Assembly (NCBI GenBank): GCA_031385325.1
Contig: JANNBJ010000210.1
Location: 1 to 42,763, forward strand
DNA length: 42,763 bases
Reading direction: 5' to 3'
From: SYFY01 sp031385325
GTDB lineage: Bacteria; Pseudomonadota; Gammaproteobacteria; Pseudomonadales; Azotimanducaceae
The position numbers were made by a program, and so were the translations under genes. Positions 1 to 8,882 of the stretch are shown in pieces (the stretch's first letter is position 1; the number at the start of each line of letters is the position of its first letter). The notes under the pieces were generated by a model, which did not search any database, was not told the DNA's origin, and worked only from the letters and a program-made list of their open reading frames with translations.

Positions 1-79
1 CCAGCGCCTGCGTTGCGCTGGTGGAAAATGAAATGACCAGACCGACGAACGCAAGCGCGACAACTCTTGAAAAACGCAT
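1..79 (-). CDS. N-terminus of an exported protein, probably thiol:disulfide interchange protein DsbA (truncated by window edge)
   Basis: Only the first 26 codons are inside the window. They read as a typical signal peptide: MRFSR, then a hydrophobic stretch rich in Val, Ala, Leu and Ile, then Ser-Thr-Ser-Ala. The ATG at 79-77 is preceded by a good ribosome-binding site (GAGAGGAC). No mature-domain sequence is visible, so the product cannot be read directly. The DsbA suggestion is an inference from context: in Pseudomonas-type genomes dsbA lies directly after the cytochrome c4 gene in this orientation. Any other periplasmic protein is possible. Confidence 0.55.
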   Translation of the reverse strand, partial: MRFSRVVALAFVGLVISFSTSATQAL

Positions 80-168
80 ACCGTCCTCTCGACTTTCAGA
101 AACTGACTTCAGTGTCTTATAAGCAGCTCTGACAGAGCAACATTCGTGTATTGGAATAACCTCGTGAC

Positions 169-822
169 TCAGTGTACGCCGCGCAGATAGTCCGCCAGCG
201 CCTTGATTTCAGTGTCATTCAAATTGGCTGCAACGTCTCGCATCATGCCGCCATAGTCATCGTCGGTCTTCCGGATGCCTTCGCGATAGGCAGTCAATTG
301 AGCGATGGTGTATTGCGGGGACTGGCCCGAAAGCAGCGGGAAGCCAGCGGGCGCATTACCAACCCCACCTGGAGAGTGGCATGCGGAACACGCAGCGGTA
401 TTCTTTTGCAAGTTACCGCCGCGGTACAACCGTGCTGCCATGGCAATACTCGCATCGTCACCTTCTGCTTGAGCGAGCTTTGCTGGCAGTGAAGAAAAGT
501 ATGCCGCGAGGTCTGCAAGATCCTGTTCACTCTTGCCGTTGAGCTGACCGGCCATCAACGGAATCTCTCGAGTTCCCGCCTGGATCATCTTCAGCTGACG
601 CAGCAGGTACTTTTGATTCTGTCCTGCCAGATTGGGATAGGTACCATCAAGACCGGTAGCACCATCCTGGCCGTGACACGCACCGCATGGTGCCGCCTGT
701 GTCTTCCCGGTTTCAGCATTGCCTGCCGACTGTACCGGTCCTGTCGCAATCAATGCGACAAACATTACCGCCAACCCATTGGATATTCGTGTAGCAAACA
801 CCGTCTTGCTTCCTTTATTCAT
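169..822 (-). CDS. Cytochrome c4, diheme periplasmic c-type cytochrome
   Basis: The protein is 217 residues from the chosen ATG at 822. It has an N-terminal signal peptide (residues 1 to about 33, ending Val-Gln-Ser-Ala) and two tandem cytochrome c domains. Heme attachment motifs are CGACH at residues 46-50 and CSACH at 145-149. Candidate axial methionines are Met90 (IPLMAGQ) and the YGGMM segment near the C-terminus. Cytochrome c4 is a membrane-associated electron carrier feeding terminal oxidases, which fits the aa3 oxidase locus a few kilobases away. An in-frame GTG at 855 would add 11 residues before the signal peptide. Neither start has a strong Shine-Dalgarno sequence; 822 was chosen because the signal peptide then begins normally. 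A consensus -10 hexamer (TATAAT, 928-923) lies about 100 bases upstream. Confidence 0.93.
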   Translation of the reverse strand: MNKGSKTVFATRISNGLAVMFVALIATGPVQSAGNAETGKTQAAPCGACHGQDGATGLDGTYPNLAGQNQKYLLRQLKMIQAGTREIPLMAGQLNGKSEQDLADLAAYFSSLPAKLAQAEGDDASIAMAARLYRGGNLQKNTAACSACHSPGGVGNAPAGFPLLSGQSPQYTIAQLTAYREGIRKTDDDYGGMMRDVAANLNDTEIKALADYLRGVH

Positions 823-922
823 GACTTGAAGGTGAGTCACTTGCCTGTTTGTCACGCCGCAGCGTGTGCCCGCGTATGCCGTACTGAATGATAGACTCTC
901 GGCTGGCTCAAACGGCGCGCGG

Positions 923-928
923 ATTATA
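923..928 (-). promoter_or_regulatory. Possible -10 element for the cytochrome c4 gene
   Basis: The minus strand reads TATAAT at 928-923, about 100 bases upstream of the cytochrome c4 ATG. No recognisable -35 hexamer lies 16-18 bases further upstream, so this is only a candidate. The same bases read TATAAC on the plus strand just 6 bases before the engB start, too close for a normal leader there. Confidence 0.3.
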
Positions 929-935
929 ACCCAAG

Positions 936-1598
936 ATGAATGAAAGCCACCGCCTGGAGACGATCCGCCTGAACGCCGAGTTTGTGCTGAGCGCTCCGGA
1001 TCTCAGACATTGTCCGCCTCCGGTCGGTCCGGAAATCGCGGTCTCTGGTCGCTCGAACGCCGGCAAGTCGAGTGTCATCAATCGGCTCACTGGCAATCGT
1101 CATACGGCCAAGGTCAGCAAGACGCCCGGTCGAACCCAGTTGCTGAATTTTTTTCAGCTGCCTAACGGTGATCGGCTGGTCGACTTGCCTGGTTATGGAT
1201 ATGCCAAGGCTGAGAAGGCCGCGCAGGCGGTATGGCAAAGTTCCGTGAACGCTTTTCTGGAACAGCGCGAAGTCCTGTGCGGCGTGGTCGTCGTCATGGA
1301 CATTCGCCATCCGCTACAACCGTTTGATATCGATTTGCTGAAATGGGGATCGCGTGCCGGCATGCCTCTGCATTTGCTGCTCAACAAGGCCGACAAACTC
1401 GGCAATGGCGCCAGAACCACGACACTTCGTGCGGTGCGCAAGGCAACGGAATCTTATTCGCGCGTCACCATCCAATTGTTTTCGGCGCAAACCGGTCTCG
1501 GTTTACCAGAGCTCGTCGACCGTCTGTCGACCCTGTGGCGGGAGAACGCTGTAGAATCCGGGCCGGGAACCGAATTGTCAGGTCCGCCTTCTAATTGA
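936..1598 (+). CDS. engB: Ribosome biogenesis GTP-binding protein EngB/YsxC (YihA)
   Basis: This 220-residue protein belongs to the EngB/YsxC family of TRAFAC GTPases, which act in late assembly of the large ribosomal subunit. The G1/Walker A motif GRSNAGKS is at residues 38-45, the G3 motif DLPGYGYA starts at 83, and the G4 motif NKAD is at 150-153. The N-terminal segment FVLSAPDL just before the P-loop is typical of the family, which supports the ATG at 936. The C-terminal tail after about residue 200 is slightly extended and low in complexity. The gene is divergent from cytochrome c4 and lies upstream of the oligopeptidase gene with a 68-base gap. In Pseudomonas-type genomes engB sits between the c4 cytochromes and polA, as here. 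Confidence 0.96.
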   Translation: MNESHRLETIRLNAEFVLSAPDLRHCPPPVGPEIAVSGRSNAGKSSVINRLTGNRHTAKVSKTPGRTQLLNFFQLPNGDRLVDLPGYGYAKAEKAAQAVWQSSVNAFLEQREVLCGVVVVMDIRHPLQPFDIDLLKWGSRAGMPLHLLLNKADKLGNGARTTTLRAVRKATESYSRVTIQLFSAQTGLGLPELVDRLSTLWRENAVESGPGTELSGPPSN

Positions 1599-1666
1599 CA
1601 CCAGCTGCCCGACGCCGAGCCTCTACACGCAAACATCCGTTCTCAACATAACTTCACGCCACCAAC

Positions 1667-3793
1667 ATGATTTCACCCAACGCTGCACTTGCCGAACTGG
1701 AACGAGACCACACGGTCGGACCTCTGACCCACCTGCCGGATTGGTCGGCGATCACGCCACAGCTCATCGAGCCTGGCGTCGACGTGCTGCTGACCGAGAT
1801 CGAGTCGGCCTTTCTTGAACTTGAGCGCTCGGCGGCGCCAAGCTGGTCCGGTCTGATGGAGCCACTGGAGCGATTGAACATCCGATTGGGCCGTACTATC
1901 GGCACGATCAGCCACTTACTGAGTGTCCGTTATTCGGATGAGCTGCAGGCTGCTTACGATGTGATCCGTCCAAAGTTTGTGGACCTCGGCAACCGGATGA
2001 GCCAGAGCCGCTCAATCTACGCAGCGCTCAAGGCCATGCAGTCGGGCTCGGAGTGGCGATCCCTCGACACCGTGCGTCAACGCATAACCATCGAGACTTT
2101 GCGCAGCATGGAACGTGCCGGGGTCCATCTGGAAGATACTCCGCGTCAACGGTTCCAGGCCATTCAGACCCGCTTGAGCGAACTGGGAAACACCTTCAGC
2201 ACCAATCTCGTCAAGGCAGAGCGCAAGGCGCGAGTGCGCGTGACGTCTGCGCCCGAAATTGCCGGCATTCCTCCGGCCCTTCTCGAGATGGCAGCGAGCA
2301 CCGCGCGCGATGACGGTGTTGCCACCGCAACGAACACTGACGGGCCATGGCACTTCATCGTTAACGGGGTGAACTATGCCCTCGTCACCTACGCAGGGAA
2401 CCCGGGTATTCGTGAACAGTTCTATCGTGCCTACAAGGCGCGAGGTACCGATGCGGAACTCGACAATCGACCAGTACTCGAAGAGATCCTCAGTCTTCGA
2501 CAGGAAATGGCCGCGCTGGTTGGTTTTCCGAACTATGTTGAATACAGCCTTGACGCAAAGATGGCCGACTCCCCCGCAGCAGTCTGGGGTTTGATGGACC
2601 GCCTCGAAACGGCGGCGAGACCCGCGGCCCGCCGCGAACTCGCAGAACTGGCTACGTTCGCAACAGATCAGGGTGGCTCTGGTGAGCTTGCGCCCTGGGA
2701 TGTGCCGTACTGGGCAGAGAAGCTTGAGCTCGCACGATTTGGTTACGACAACGAAGCCCTGCGCTCCTACTTCCAACTGCCCATTGTGTTGAGCGGCTTG
2801 TTTGAACTGACCGGCAAACTCTATGGCGCAACGTTTACTCAGGTAACAGACGGAAGCGTCCCGCTCTGGCACCCGGACGTACAGTTCTATCGAGTCGAAA
2901 TCGACAACCGGACGATTGCCGGCTTCTTCCTCGATCCCTACGCACGCCCAGGAGAAAAACGTGGTGGCGCCTGGATGAACACCGTCGTCGACAGGAATCG
3001 ACTGCTTGCGTCAAACAACAATGTCGCCTCGCTTCCGGTGGCGCTCCTGGTCATGAACGCGCGACCACCTGCTGATGGTCAACCTGCACTCATGTCGCTG
3101 GATGAAGTGCGTACCCTGTTTCACGAGTTTGGTCACGCAACTCAATTACTATTCACTGAAGTGAACGAAGGCTCCGCCTCAGGTTTGAACCTGGTGGAGT
3201 GGGATGCGGTTGAACTGGCCAGTCAGTTCAACGAGTACTGGATGGACCACAAACCGTTTTTGCGCTCACTGAGTCGACACATCATTACCGGTGAAACACT
3301 GTCCGACGCAATCGCGGCTCGCATCATTGATGGCGCCAACTTCATGGCCGGCAACGCAACACTACGCCAGCTGATGTTTGCCAAGACTGATCTGCGTATT
3401 CACGAACGATTCGGTGTACCCGGAGCAAACGAAAGCCAATCGCCACAGGCCATTGAACAAAGCGTCGCACGGGAAACCCTCGTGCTGCCGTCGCTGCCGG
3501 ACGAGTCGCAATTACCAGCATTTTCGCACCTGTTTGCAGGTGGATACGCGGCGGGGTACTACTCCTACAAGTGGGCTGAGGTGCTTGCGGCTGACGCTTT
3601 TGGCGCCTTCCATGATGCCGGTCTCGAAGATCCCGATGCGCTGCGGGGGGTCGCCGAGCGATTCAAGTCCACGGTACTTGCGCTGGGTGGTAGTCTTCCA
3701 GCCGGCGAGATTTTCCGGATGTTTCGTGGTCGCGATGCCAACCCACAAGCGCTGCTCGTCAAGCAGGGTTTACTGCCAGCAGCTGCGGCATGA
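1667..3793 (+). CDS. prlC: Oligopeptidase A, zinc metallopeptidase of family M3
   Basis: This 708-residue soluble protein has the M3 peptidase signature HEFGH at residues 486-490 (two zinc-binding His and the catalytic Glu). A downstream Glu around residue 516 in WDAVELASQ is the expected third zinc ligand. The family degrades short peptides in the cytoplasm, including cleaved signal peptides. Length is close to the usual value of about 680 residues. The ATG at 1667 starts MISPNAALAEL. The stop codon overlaps the start of the next gene (ATGA at 3790-3793), so the small MerC-like protein is probably translated from the same message. No truncation or frameshift is seen. Confidence 0.95.
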   Translation: MISPNAALAELERDHTVGPLTHLPDWSAITPQLIEPGVDVLLTEIESAFLELERSAAPSWSGLMEPLERLNIRLGRTIGTISHLLSVRYSDELQAAYDVIRPKFVDLGNRMSQSRSIYAALKAMQSGSEWRSLDTVRQRITIETLRSMERAGVHLEDTPRQRFQAIQTRLSELGNTFSTNLVKAERKARVRVTSAPEIAGIPPALLEMAASTARDDGVATATNTDGPWHFIVNGVNYALVTYAGNPGIREQFYRAYKARGTDAELDNRPVLEEILSLRQEMAALVGFPNYVEYSLDAKMADSPAAVWGLMDRLETAARPAARRELAELATFATDQGGSGELAPWDVPYWAEKLELARFGYDNEALRSYFQLPIVLSGLFELTGKLYGATFTQVTDGSVPLWHPDVQFYRVEIDNRTIAGFFLDPYARPGEKRGGAWMNTVVDRNRLLASNNNVASLPVALLVMNARPPADGQPALMSLDEVRTLFHEFGHATQLLFTEVNEGSASGLNLVEWDAVELASQFNEYWMDHKPFLRSLSRHIITGETLSDAIAARIIDGANFMAGNATLRQLMFAKTDLRIHERFGVPGANESQSPQAIEQSVARETLVLPSLPDESQLPAFSHLFAGGYAAGYYSYKWAEVLAADAFGAFHDAGLEDPDALRGVAERFKSTVLALGGSLPAGEIFRMFRGRDANPQALLVKQGLLPAAAA

Positions 3794-4164
3794 AACAAGC
3801 GCCATCCTGGTTTGATCGCGGCGCGATCGGCGTATCAATACTGTGCATGGTGCACTGTCTCGCCCTGCCCGTTCTGGTCGTGCTCTTTCCGTTCGGGATA
3901 TTCGCTGTATTGGCGGAAAATCACTGGCACTGGATGTTTCTGGCGTTGGCAGCACCAATCAGCCTGCTCGCATTTCTGCGTACCAGCCCGCATATTCGCA
4001 GCCCTGTGTTTGCCGTTGGCGTGGTGCTGGGCATTGTTCTGCTGGCCATTGGCGTGTGGGTTGATAATCACGATCAACAGATTTTCTTCACCGTTCTGGG
4101 CGCCATCAGTCTTCTTGCAGCACACGTCTACAATCTTCGCAGACTGAGTATTCAAGCCGAATAA
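3790..4164 (+). CDS. MerC-domain small membrane protein
   Basis: This 124-residue protein is very hydrophobic, with about four predicted transmembrane segments (roughly residues 10-35, 45-65, 72-92 and 98-115). It carries the MerC-family motif in its first helix: Cys19, His22 and Cys23 in CMVHC. MerC was named for mercury transport in mer operons, but many chromosomal copies sit outside any mer operon and have no tested function. Here no merR, merA or merP is nearby. The gene is coupled to prlC by a 4-base overlap and ends 8 bases before the convergent polA stop. Family membership is fairly secure; the substrate is unknown. Confidence 0.8.
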   Translation: MKQAPSWFDRGAIGVSILCMVHCLALPVLVVLFPFGIFAVLAENHWHWMFLALAAPISLLAFLRTSPHIRSPVFAVGVVLGIVLLAIGVWVDNHDQQIFFTVLGAISLLAAHVYNLRRLSIQAE

Positions 4165-4172
4165 CGCACGGT

Positions 4173-6929
4173 TCAGTGGGCTTCATCCCAGTTGTTGCCG
4201 ACACCGCAGTCAACCACCAGAGCCACGCGCAAGGTTGCAGCAGCCTCCATTTCCTGCACGACCATCGCACGCAGTGGCACTACATCGGCCTCCGCGACTT
4301 CGAACACCAATTCATCGTGCACTTGCATGATCATCGCGGCTTTCAGGGAACCCTGCTGCAACTGCTGATGCACGCGCAACATGGCTCGCTTGATGACATC
4401 GGCCGCGGTGCCCTGCATGGGCGCGTTGATGGCGGTACGTTCAGCGGCTTGTCGACGCTGCAGATTTCCGGCGTTGATTTCCGGCAGATACAAACGACGC
4501 CCAAACACCGTTTCCACATAACCCTGATCGTGTGCAAGTCGGCGGGTTGCATCCATATAGGCGCGCACGCCAGGGTAGCGCTGGAAATATCGTTCGATGT
4601 AGTCCGCTGCCAGCGCGCGCGAGATTCCAAGTTGGCGTGCCAGACCAAACGCAGACATGCCGTAGATCAAGCCGAAGTTGATGGCCTTGGCGCTGCGCCG
4701 CTGATCGTCTGACACTGCGTACGGCTCAACGTCAAAAACTTCGCCGGCAGTCGCTCTATGAATGTCGAGCCCTTGCGAAAACGCGGTCAACAGCGATTCG
4801 TCGCCAGACAGGTGCGCCATGATTCGCAGCTCAATCTGGGAATAGTCGGCGGCCAGAATCTTGCACCCCGGTGGCGCAATGAACGCCTGTCGTATCCGTC
4901 TTCCTTCTGCCGTGCGGATCGGGATGTTCTGCAGATTCGGGTCGGCAGAGGACAGTCTGCCAGTGGACGCCACAGCCTGATGATAGGACGTATGAATGCG
5001 GCCGCTGCGTGCGTTGATCTGTTGTGGCAGTTTGTCGGTATACGTTGACTTGAGCTTGGCCAGTCCGCGGTACTCCATGATCACTTTCGGCAACTCGTAG
5101 TCATGTGCAAGCTCAGCCAGAACAGGCTCCGCGGTGCTGGGCTGTCCGCCTGGCGTCTTGCGTAAAACCGGCAATTGCAGGCGTTCATACAGTACTTCCT
5201 GCAACTGCTTCGGACTGTCAAGATTGAACTCAACGCCTGCCAGGCTCATCACGTCAGCCCTGAGAATCTTCAGTCGCTCGTCAATCTCTCGACTCTGCTC
5301 ATTGAGAAGCGTGGCATCCACCATTGCGCCATGTCGTTCGATGCTCGAAAGAACTGGCACCAAGGGCATCTCGATGTCCGAGAAAACGGACAGGAGGCTC
5401 GGTATCTTGTCCAGATCCGGCTTCAGGCGTTCGTGCAACTGCAAGGTCACATCTGCATCTTCCGCTGCATATTCTGCGGCCTGCTCGACGGGCACCTGAT
5501 TGAAGGTCAGCTGCTTCGCGCCTTTACCAGCGACGTCTTCAAAGTGGATGGTGCGTACACCCAGATATTTCAACGCCAGATCATCCATGTTGTGTCGGCT
5601 GCCGACGCTGTCGAGCACATAACTCTCCAGCATCGTGTCGAAGGCAACTCCTTGCATGTTCACGCCATGACGAGCCAGCACACTCAGATCGTATTTGATG
5701 TTCTGCCCGATTTTCAGAAGTCGTGGATCTTCAAGGAGTGGGCGCATGCGTGCGAGAACTTGTTCACGATCCAGCTGGGTTGGTGCACCAATGTAGTCAT
5801 GGCCAACCGGAACATACGCCGCATGTCCCGCCTTCATCGCAAACGACAGACCGACCAGTTCCGCCTGCATGTAGTCGAGGGAGGTCGTTTCAGTATCGAA
5901 CGCAAAGACCTGGGCTTGCCGCAATCGGTCCAGCCACTCATCCAGCGTGTCCAGCGTTGTAATGCACTCGTAGTGCCTGGCCGACGACGCAGTGGTCGCC
6001 GCTGCCACGTGCGCCAGCTCGGCGGGCGCGATCAGTTCATCCAGCCAGCTGCGAAATTCGAGTTCCGTAAAGCGCCCGCGAAGGGTATCCAGGTCTACTG
6101 CTCCCTGGATCAGATCATGAATTCCCATCTCCAGTTCGACGTCACACTTGATCGTTGCCAGTGCTCGCGACAGCGGCAGGATGTGAAGGTTGTCGCGCAG
6201 GCTCTCCCCGATCTTGCCACTGACTTTGACTGCGTTGGCGATAAGCGCATCCAGCGTGCCATGTTCCTGCAACCACTTCGCCGCAGTTTTGGCACCCACC
6301 TTGGGAATCCCGGGAATGTTGTCGGACGTGTCGCCCATCAATGCCAGAAGGTCGACGATCAGCTCCGGTGGAACCCCGTATTTCTCGGTCACACCCACTC
6401 GATCAAGGCGGACATCTTTCATCGTATCCACCAGCGAGACATGTTCCGTCACCAGCTGTGCCATGTCCTTGTCACCAGTGGAAATCACGGTGTCACGCTT
6501 CTCCCGCGTGGCGTCAGCCGCGAGGGTACCGATGACGTCATCGGCTTCCACACCGGGAACGACCAACAAAGGCAAGCCCATTGCACGGATGATCTCGTGA
6601 ATGGGTGCTATCTGCTGACGAAGCGGGTCCGGCATGGACTCGCGGTTGGCCTTGTACTCCGGGTAGATGTCATCGCGAAAGGTCTTGCCTGGGGCATCGA
6701 AGACTACGGCGATCGGGCTACCCACAAAGTCTCTTGAGAGTTTGCGCAGCATGCCAATGACACCGCGGATCGCCCCTGTTGGGAAACCGGTGCTGGTCGT
6801 GAGATTGGGCAGGGCGAAGTAGGCGCGATAGAGGTAGGACGACCCATCGACCAGTAACAACGGCGGCATACCATCCGGAGTTGTTGCTTTATCGGCAGAT
6901 TGAGTCACCATTCCCTCCCGTTTCGTCAT
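4173..6929 (-). CDS. polA: DNA polymerase I with 5'-3' exonuclease and intact proofreading domain
   Basis: This is a full-length enzyme of 918 residues used in Okazaki fragment maturation and repair. The N-terminal 5'-3' exonuclease domain spans about residues 22-305, with acidic clusters such as EADD at 128-131 and GDTSDNIPG at 199-207. The 3'-5' exonuclease motifs are all present: DTE at 345-347, NIKYD, and the YAAED segment, so proofreading looks functional. Polymerase motifs A (DYSQIELR), B (RRSAKAINFGLIYG) and C (VHDELVFE) are intact. The start is uncertain. The ATG at 6929 gives the longest product, but a GGGAGGGA ribosome-binding site lies inside it and better suits an ATG at 6911 or a GTG at 6908. 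The gene is tightly divergent from the DUF2782 gene. Confidence 0.97.
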   Translation of the reverse strand: MTKREGMVTQSADKATTPDGMPPLLLVDGSSYLYRAYFALPNLTTSTGFPTGAIRGVIGMLRKLSRDFVGSPIAVVFDAPGKTFRDDIYPEYKANRESMPDPLRQQIAPIHEIIRAMGLPLLVVPGVEADDVIGTLAADATREKRDTVISTGDKDMAQLVTEHVSLVDTMKDVRLDRVGVTEKYGVPPELIVDLLALMGDTSDNIPGIPKVGAKTAAKWLQEHGTLDALIANAVKVSGKIGESLRDNLHILPLSRALATIKCDVELEMGIHDLIQGAVDLDTLRGRFTELEFRSWLDELIAPAELAHVAAATTASSARHYECITTLDTLDEWLDRLRQAQVFAFDTETTSLDYMQAELVGLSFAMKAGHAAYVPVGHDYIGAPTQLDREQVLARMRPLLEDPRLLKIGQNIKYDLSVLARHGVNMQGVAFDTMLESYVLDSVGSRHNMDDLALKYLGVRTIHFEDVAGKGAKQLTFNQVPVEQAAEYAAEDADVTLQLHERLKPDLDKIPSLLSVFSDIEMPLVPVLSSIERHGAMVDATLLNEQSREIDERLKILRADVMSLAGVEFNLDSPKQLQEVLYERLQLPVLRKTPGGQPSTAEPVLAELAHDYELPKVIMEYRGLAKLKSTYTDKLPQQINARSGRIHTSYHQAVASTGRLSSADPNLQNIPIRTAEGRRIRQAFIAPPGCKILAADYSQIELRIMAHLSGDESLLTAFSQGLDIHRATAGEVFDVEPYAVSDDQRRSAKAINFGLIYGMSAFGLARQLGISRALAADYIERYFQRYPGVRAYMDATRRLAHDQGYVETVFGRRLYLPEINAGNLQRRQAAERTAINAPMQGTAADVIKRAMLRVHQQLQQGSLKAAMIMQVHDELVFEVAEADVVPLRAMVVQEMEAAATLRVALVVDCGVGNNWDEAH

Positions 6930-6941
6930 CCACTGCGCAAG

Positions 6942-7244
6942 ATGACTCTACTACAGCGTCCAGACTTCCGCGCCGTTTGCCTCTGCGGTGCATTGGTAAT
7001 GGCTATGTTTTGCAGGCCTGCCCTCGCGGCAAACGCCGAAGACGATGGTCCGGACGTCACCATCATTGCAACTGAACTGCGAACGATTTATGAGTATCGT
7101 CAAAACGGACACTTGAGGATGATTCGAATCGTGCCTAACGTCGGCAGACCTTATTATCTGGTGCCTCGTGATCCAACCAAAGGCTACGGCGAACTCGATC
7201 AGGCAGAGATGCTGATTCCAAGCTGGGTATTGGTCGAATTTTGA
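6942..7244 (+). CDS. DUF2782 family small exported protein
   Basis: From the ATG at 6942 the product is about 100 residues. It has a signal peptide ending near Pro-Ala-Leu-Ala-Ala, followed by the DUF2782 core with the segments DVTIIATELRTIYEYRQNG and GRPYYLVP. The family is small, proteobacterial and of unknown function. It is commonly found between polA and thrB, as here. Earlier in-frame starts exist back to a TTG at 6900, but these would run into polA and add a non-signal-like N-terminus. The 3' end overlaps the TTG start of thrB (TTGA at 7241-7244), which suggests co-translation. Confidence 0.85.
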   Translation: MTLLQRPDFRAVCLCGALVMAMFCRPALAANAEDDGPDVTIIATELRTIYEYRQNGHLRMIRIVPNVGRPYYLVPRDPTKGYGELDQAEMLIPSWVLVEF

Positions 7245-8230
7245 ACGCTTCGAGCCTGCTCGATCCGCTGCTCGACCAGAATCCTGTTGATGAGGCGCTG
7301 GCGCGGCATTCCGTCGGGCGGCTGTTGCGCTACTGGCCGGCTTCGCACGGCATAGAAAATACCAACTACTTCATTCGAACCACCGACGGGGAATTTGTCT
7401 TGACGCTGATGGAGCGAGAGCCCTTTGCAGGGGACGCTTACTTCACGATTCTCGACACACTCATGCAAGCGGGATTGCCAGTTGCTGCACCGATCGTCGA
7501 TCGTCGCGGGAGCGTGTCTGCACAGGTGCAGGGCAGAACCACCATCCTTCAGCGCCGGCTGCCCGGTTCGCACGTGGCGCTACCGACCGAGATCCAGTTA
7601 CAGGCGCTTGGTCGTTTGATTGCACGACTGCACATCGAATCGCAGAGCATTTCCACCTCGGTTCCAGCCCATCCTCGTGACCTGATGTGGATGTCGAGGA
7701 CCAGCAACTCGCTCTCGCCCCGCATGCGCTATGCATCGGCATGCTTGATGGAAGAGTCTCTGGCGACAGTATCAACACTGTTGAAACGAGAGGATGTTGC
7801 CATGCTGCCAACGGGAGTCATCCACGGCGACATCTTTCGCGACAACGTTCTGTTCCAGGACGATGCACTGTGCGGCATCATCGATTTCCATCAAGCCGCC
7901 CACGGTACGTGGTTACTCGATCTGGCGGTCGCCGCCAACGACTGGTGCTGCGACGTAACAGGGCAACTCAACAGGGAAAAAGCCGTCGCGCTGCTCAAGG
8001 GCTATCACACCCAGCGCCCTCTCAGCCGCCATGAAATCTGGTTCTTCTCACCCTTCCGATTGTATGCAGCGCTCCTGTTCTGGCTGGCACGACTGGAGGT
8101 CCACCTGCAGGCACAGCAAGGATTGCCGGTTCGCTCGAAAAACCCGCGTGACATGGAAGCGATCATCATGATGCTGCGACGCGGGTTCGATTACTTCGAC
8201 GAAAGGCTCTTCGAGGTTTCGCGCGTCTAA
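7241..8230 (+). CDS. thrB: Homoserine kinase, aminoglycoside-phosphotransferase-like type (ThrB2)
   Basis: This 329-residue protein belongs to the APH/choline-kinase fold, and its position after polA and DUF2782 matches the type II homoserine kinase of pseudomonads. The enzyme phosphorylates homoserine in threonine synthesis. The catalytic loop is visible as HGDIFRDNVLF (HGDxxxxN pattern) around residues 195-205, followed by the metal-binding IIDF segment. N-terminal ENTNYFIRTTDGEFVLTL is the usual nucleotide-binding beta region. The start is a TTG that overlaps the preceding stop codon, giving MNASSLLDPLL. It converges with the SCO1 gene with a 7-base gap. Confidence 0.93.
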   Translation: MNASSLLDPLLDQNPVDEALARHSVGRLLRYWPASHGIENTNYFIRTTDGEFVLTLMEREPFAGDAYFTILDTLMQAGLPVAAPIVDRRGSVSAQVQGRTTILQRRLPGSHVALPTEIQLQALGRLIARLHIESQSISTSVPAHPRDLMWMSRTSNSLSPRMRYASACLMEESLATVSTLLKREDVAMLPTGVIHGDIFRDNVLFQDDALCGIIDFHQAAHGTWLLDLAVAANDWCCDVTGQLNREKAVALLKGYHTQRPLSRHEIWFFSPFRLYAALLFWLARLEVHLQAQQGLPVRSKNPRDMEAIIMMLRRGFDYFDERLFEVSRV

Positions 8231-8237
8231 TACGCGC

Positions 8238-8882
8238 TCAGTATCTTTCGACCATCGAGATTGCTGCATCCCGGATGGTCGATGCCTTGTGCGGGAGCTT
8301 GATAAACCCTGCGTAGTGACCATGCGGATTGATGATCACGATGTTTCCACTGTGATCTACGGTGTAGCCGCCTTCTCCGTCCGGCACCTTTCCAAACGCC
8401 ACATTGACCTGCGTGGCGAAGCTGGCGATGGAATCTCGACTGCCATTGACCCCGACGAAGTCCGGCGAAAAGGCTCTGACATAAGGACCAAGCGTCTGTG
8501 CGTCGTCCCGATCAGGGTCTACGGTAACCAGCACAACCCGTATCTGCCGCGCCACTTCGGGGACCTTTTGAACGAGCTCTCGCTTGGCTTTGCCCAGCTC
8601 CGCCATGGTGGTTGGACAAACATCCGGGCAGTTGGTGAAGCCGAAAAACAGGAGCGTCCACGCCCCGGTCAGGCTCTGCGTGGTAAAGCCTTCACCACTA
8701 TCGGTGGTCAGCCCATCCACGATCAGTTCTCTCGGTGTCGGGAGCAGAATCACACCCAGCTCACGGAGCGCTGTTTCATCGAGGCTGGAAGTACGCAATA
8801 CCTTGAGGACGAATAACACAACGACGATTGATATCAGTGCCAGACACATCAGCACTGTCGAACGAATAGAGCCTTTCGTCAC
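8238..8882 (-). CDS. SCO1/SenC family copper chaperone for cytochrome c oxidase
   Basis: The chosen start is the GTG at 8882, which overlaps the ctaB stop in a GTGA tetranucleotide. It gives 214 residues with an N-terminal membrane anchor (about residues 9-28) and a periplasmic thioredoxin fold. The copper site is complete: Cys85 and Cys89 in CPDVC and His177 in VDHSGN. SCO proteins deliver copper to the CuA site of subunit II. This is the last gene of the oxidase assembly string SURF1, Sco-like, cox15, ctaB, SCO. A longer upstream reading frame exists, but it lies within ctaB and is not credible. Confidence 0.94.
   Translation of the reverse strand: MTKGSIRSTVLMCLALISIVVVLFVLKVLRTSSLDETALRELGVILLPTPRELIVDGLTTDSGEGFTTQSLTGAWTLLFFGFTNCPDVCPTTMAELGKAKRELVQKVPEVARQIRVVLVTVDPDRDDAQTLGPYVRAFSPDFVGVNGSRDSIASFATQVNVAFGKVPDGEGGYTVDHSGNIVIINPHGHYAGFIKLPHKASTIRDAAISMVERY

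Noticed and set aside
925..930. TATAAC as -10 box for engB
   Set aside because: It ends 5 bases before the start codon, which would make the message leaderless, and no -35 element was found.
2012..2872. Open frame of 286 codons on the minus strand opposite prlC
   Set aside because: It is antisense to the conserved peptidase gene and has no domain.
5175..6737. Open frame of 520 codons on the plus strand opposite polA
   Set aside because: It is fully antisense to the clearly conserved polA, has no recognisable domain and no ribosome-binding site; long antisense frames are common in GC-rich genes.
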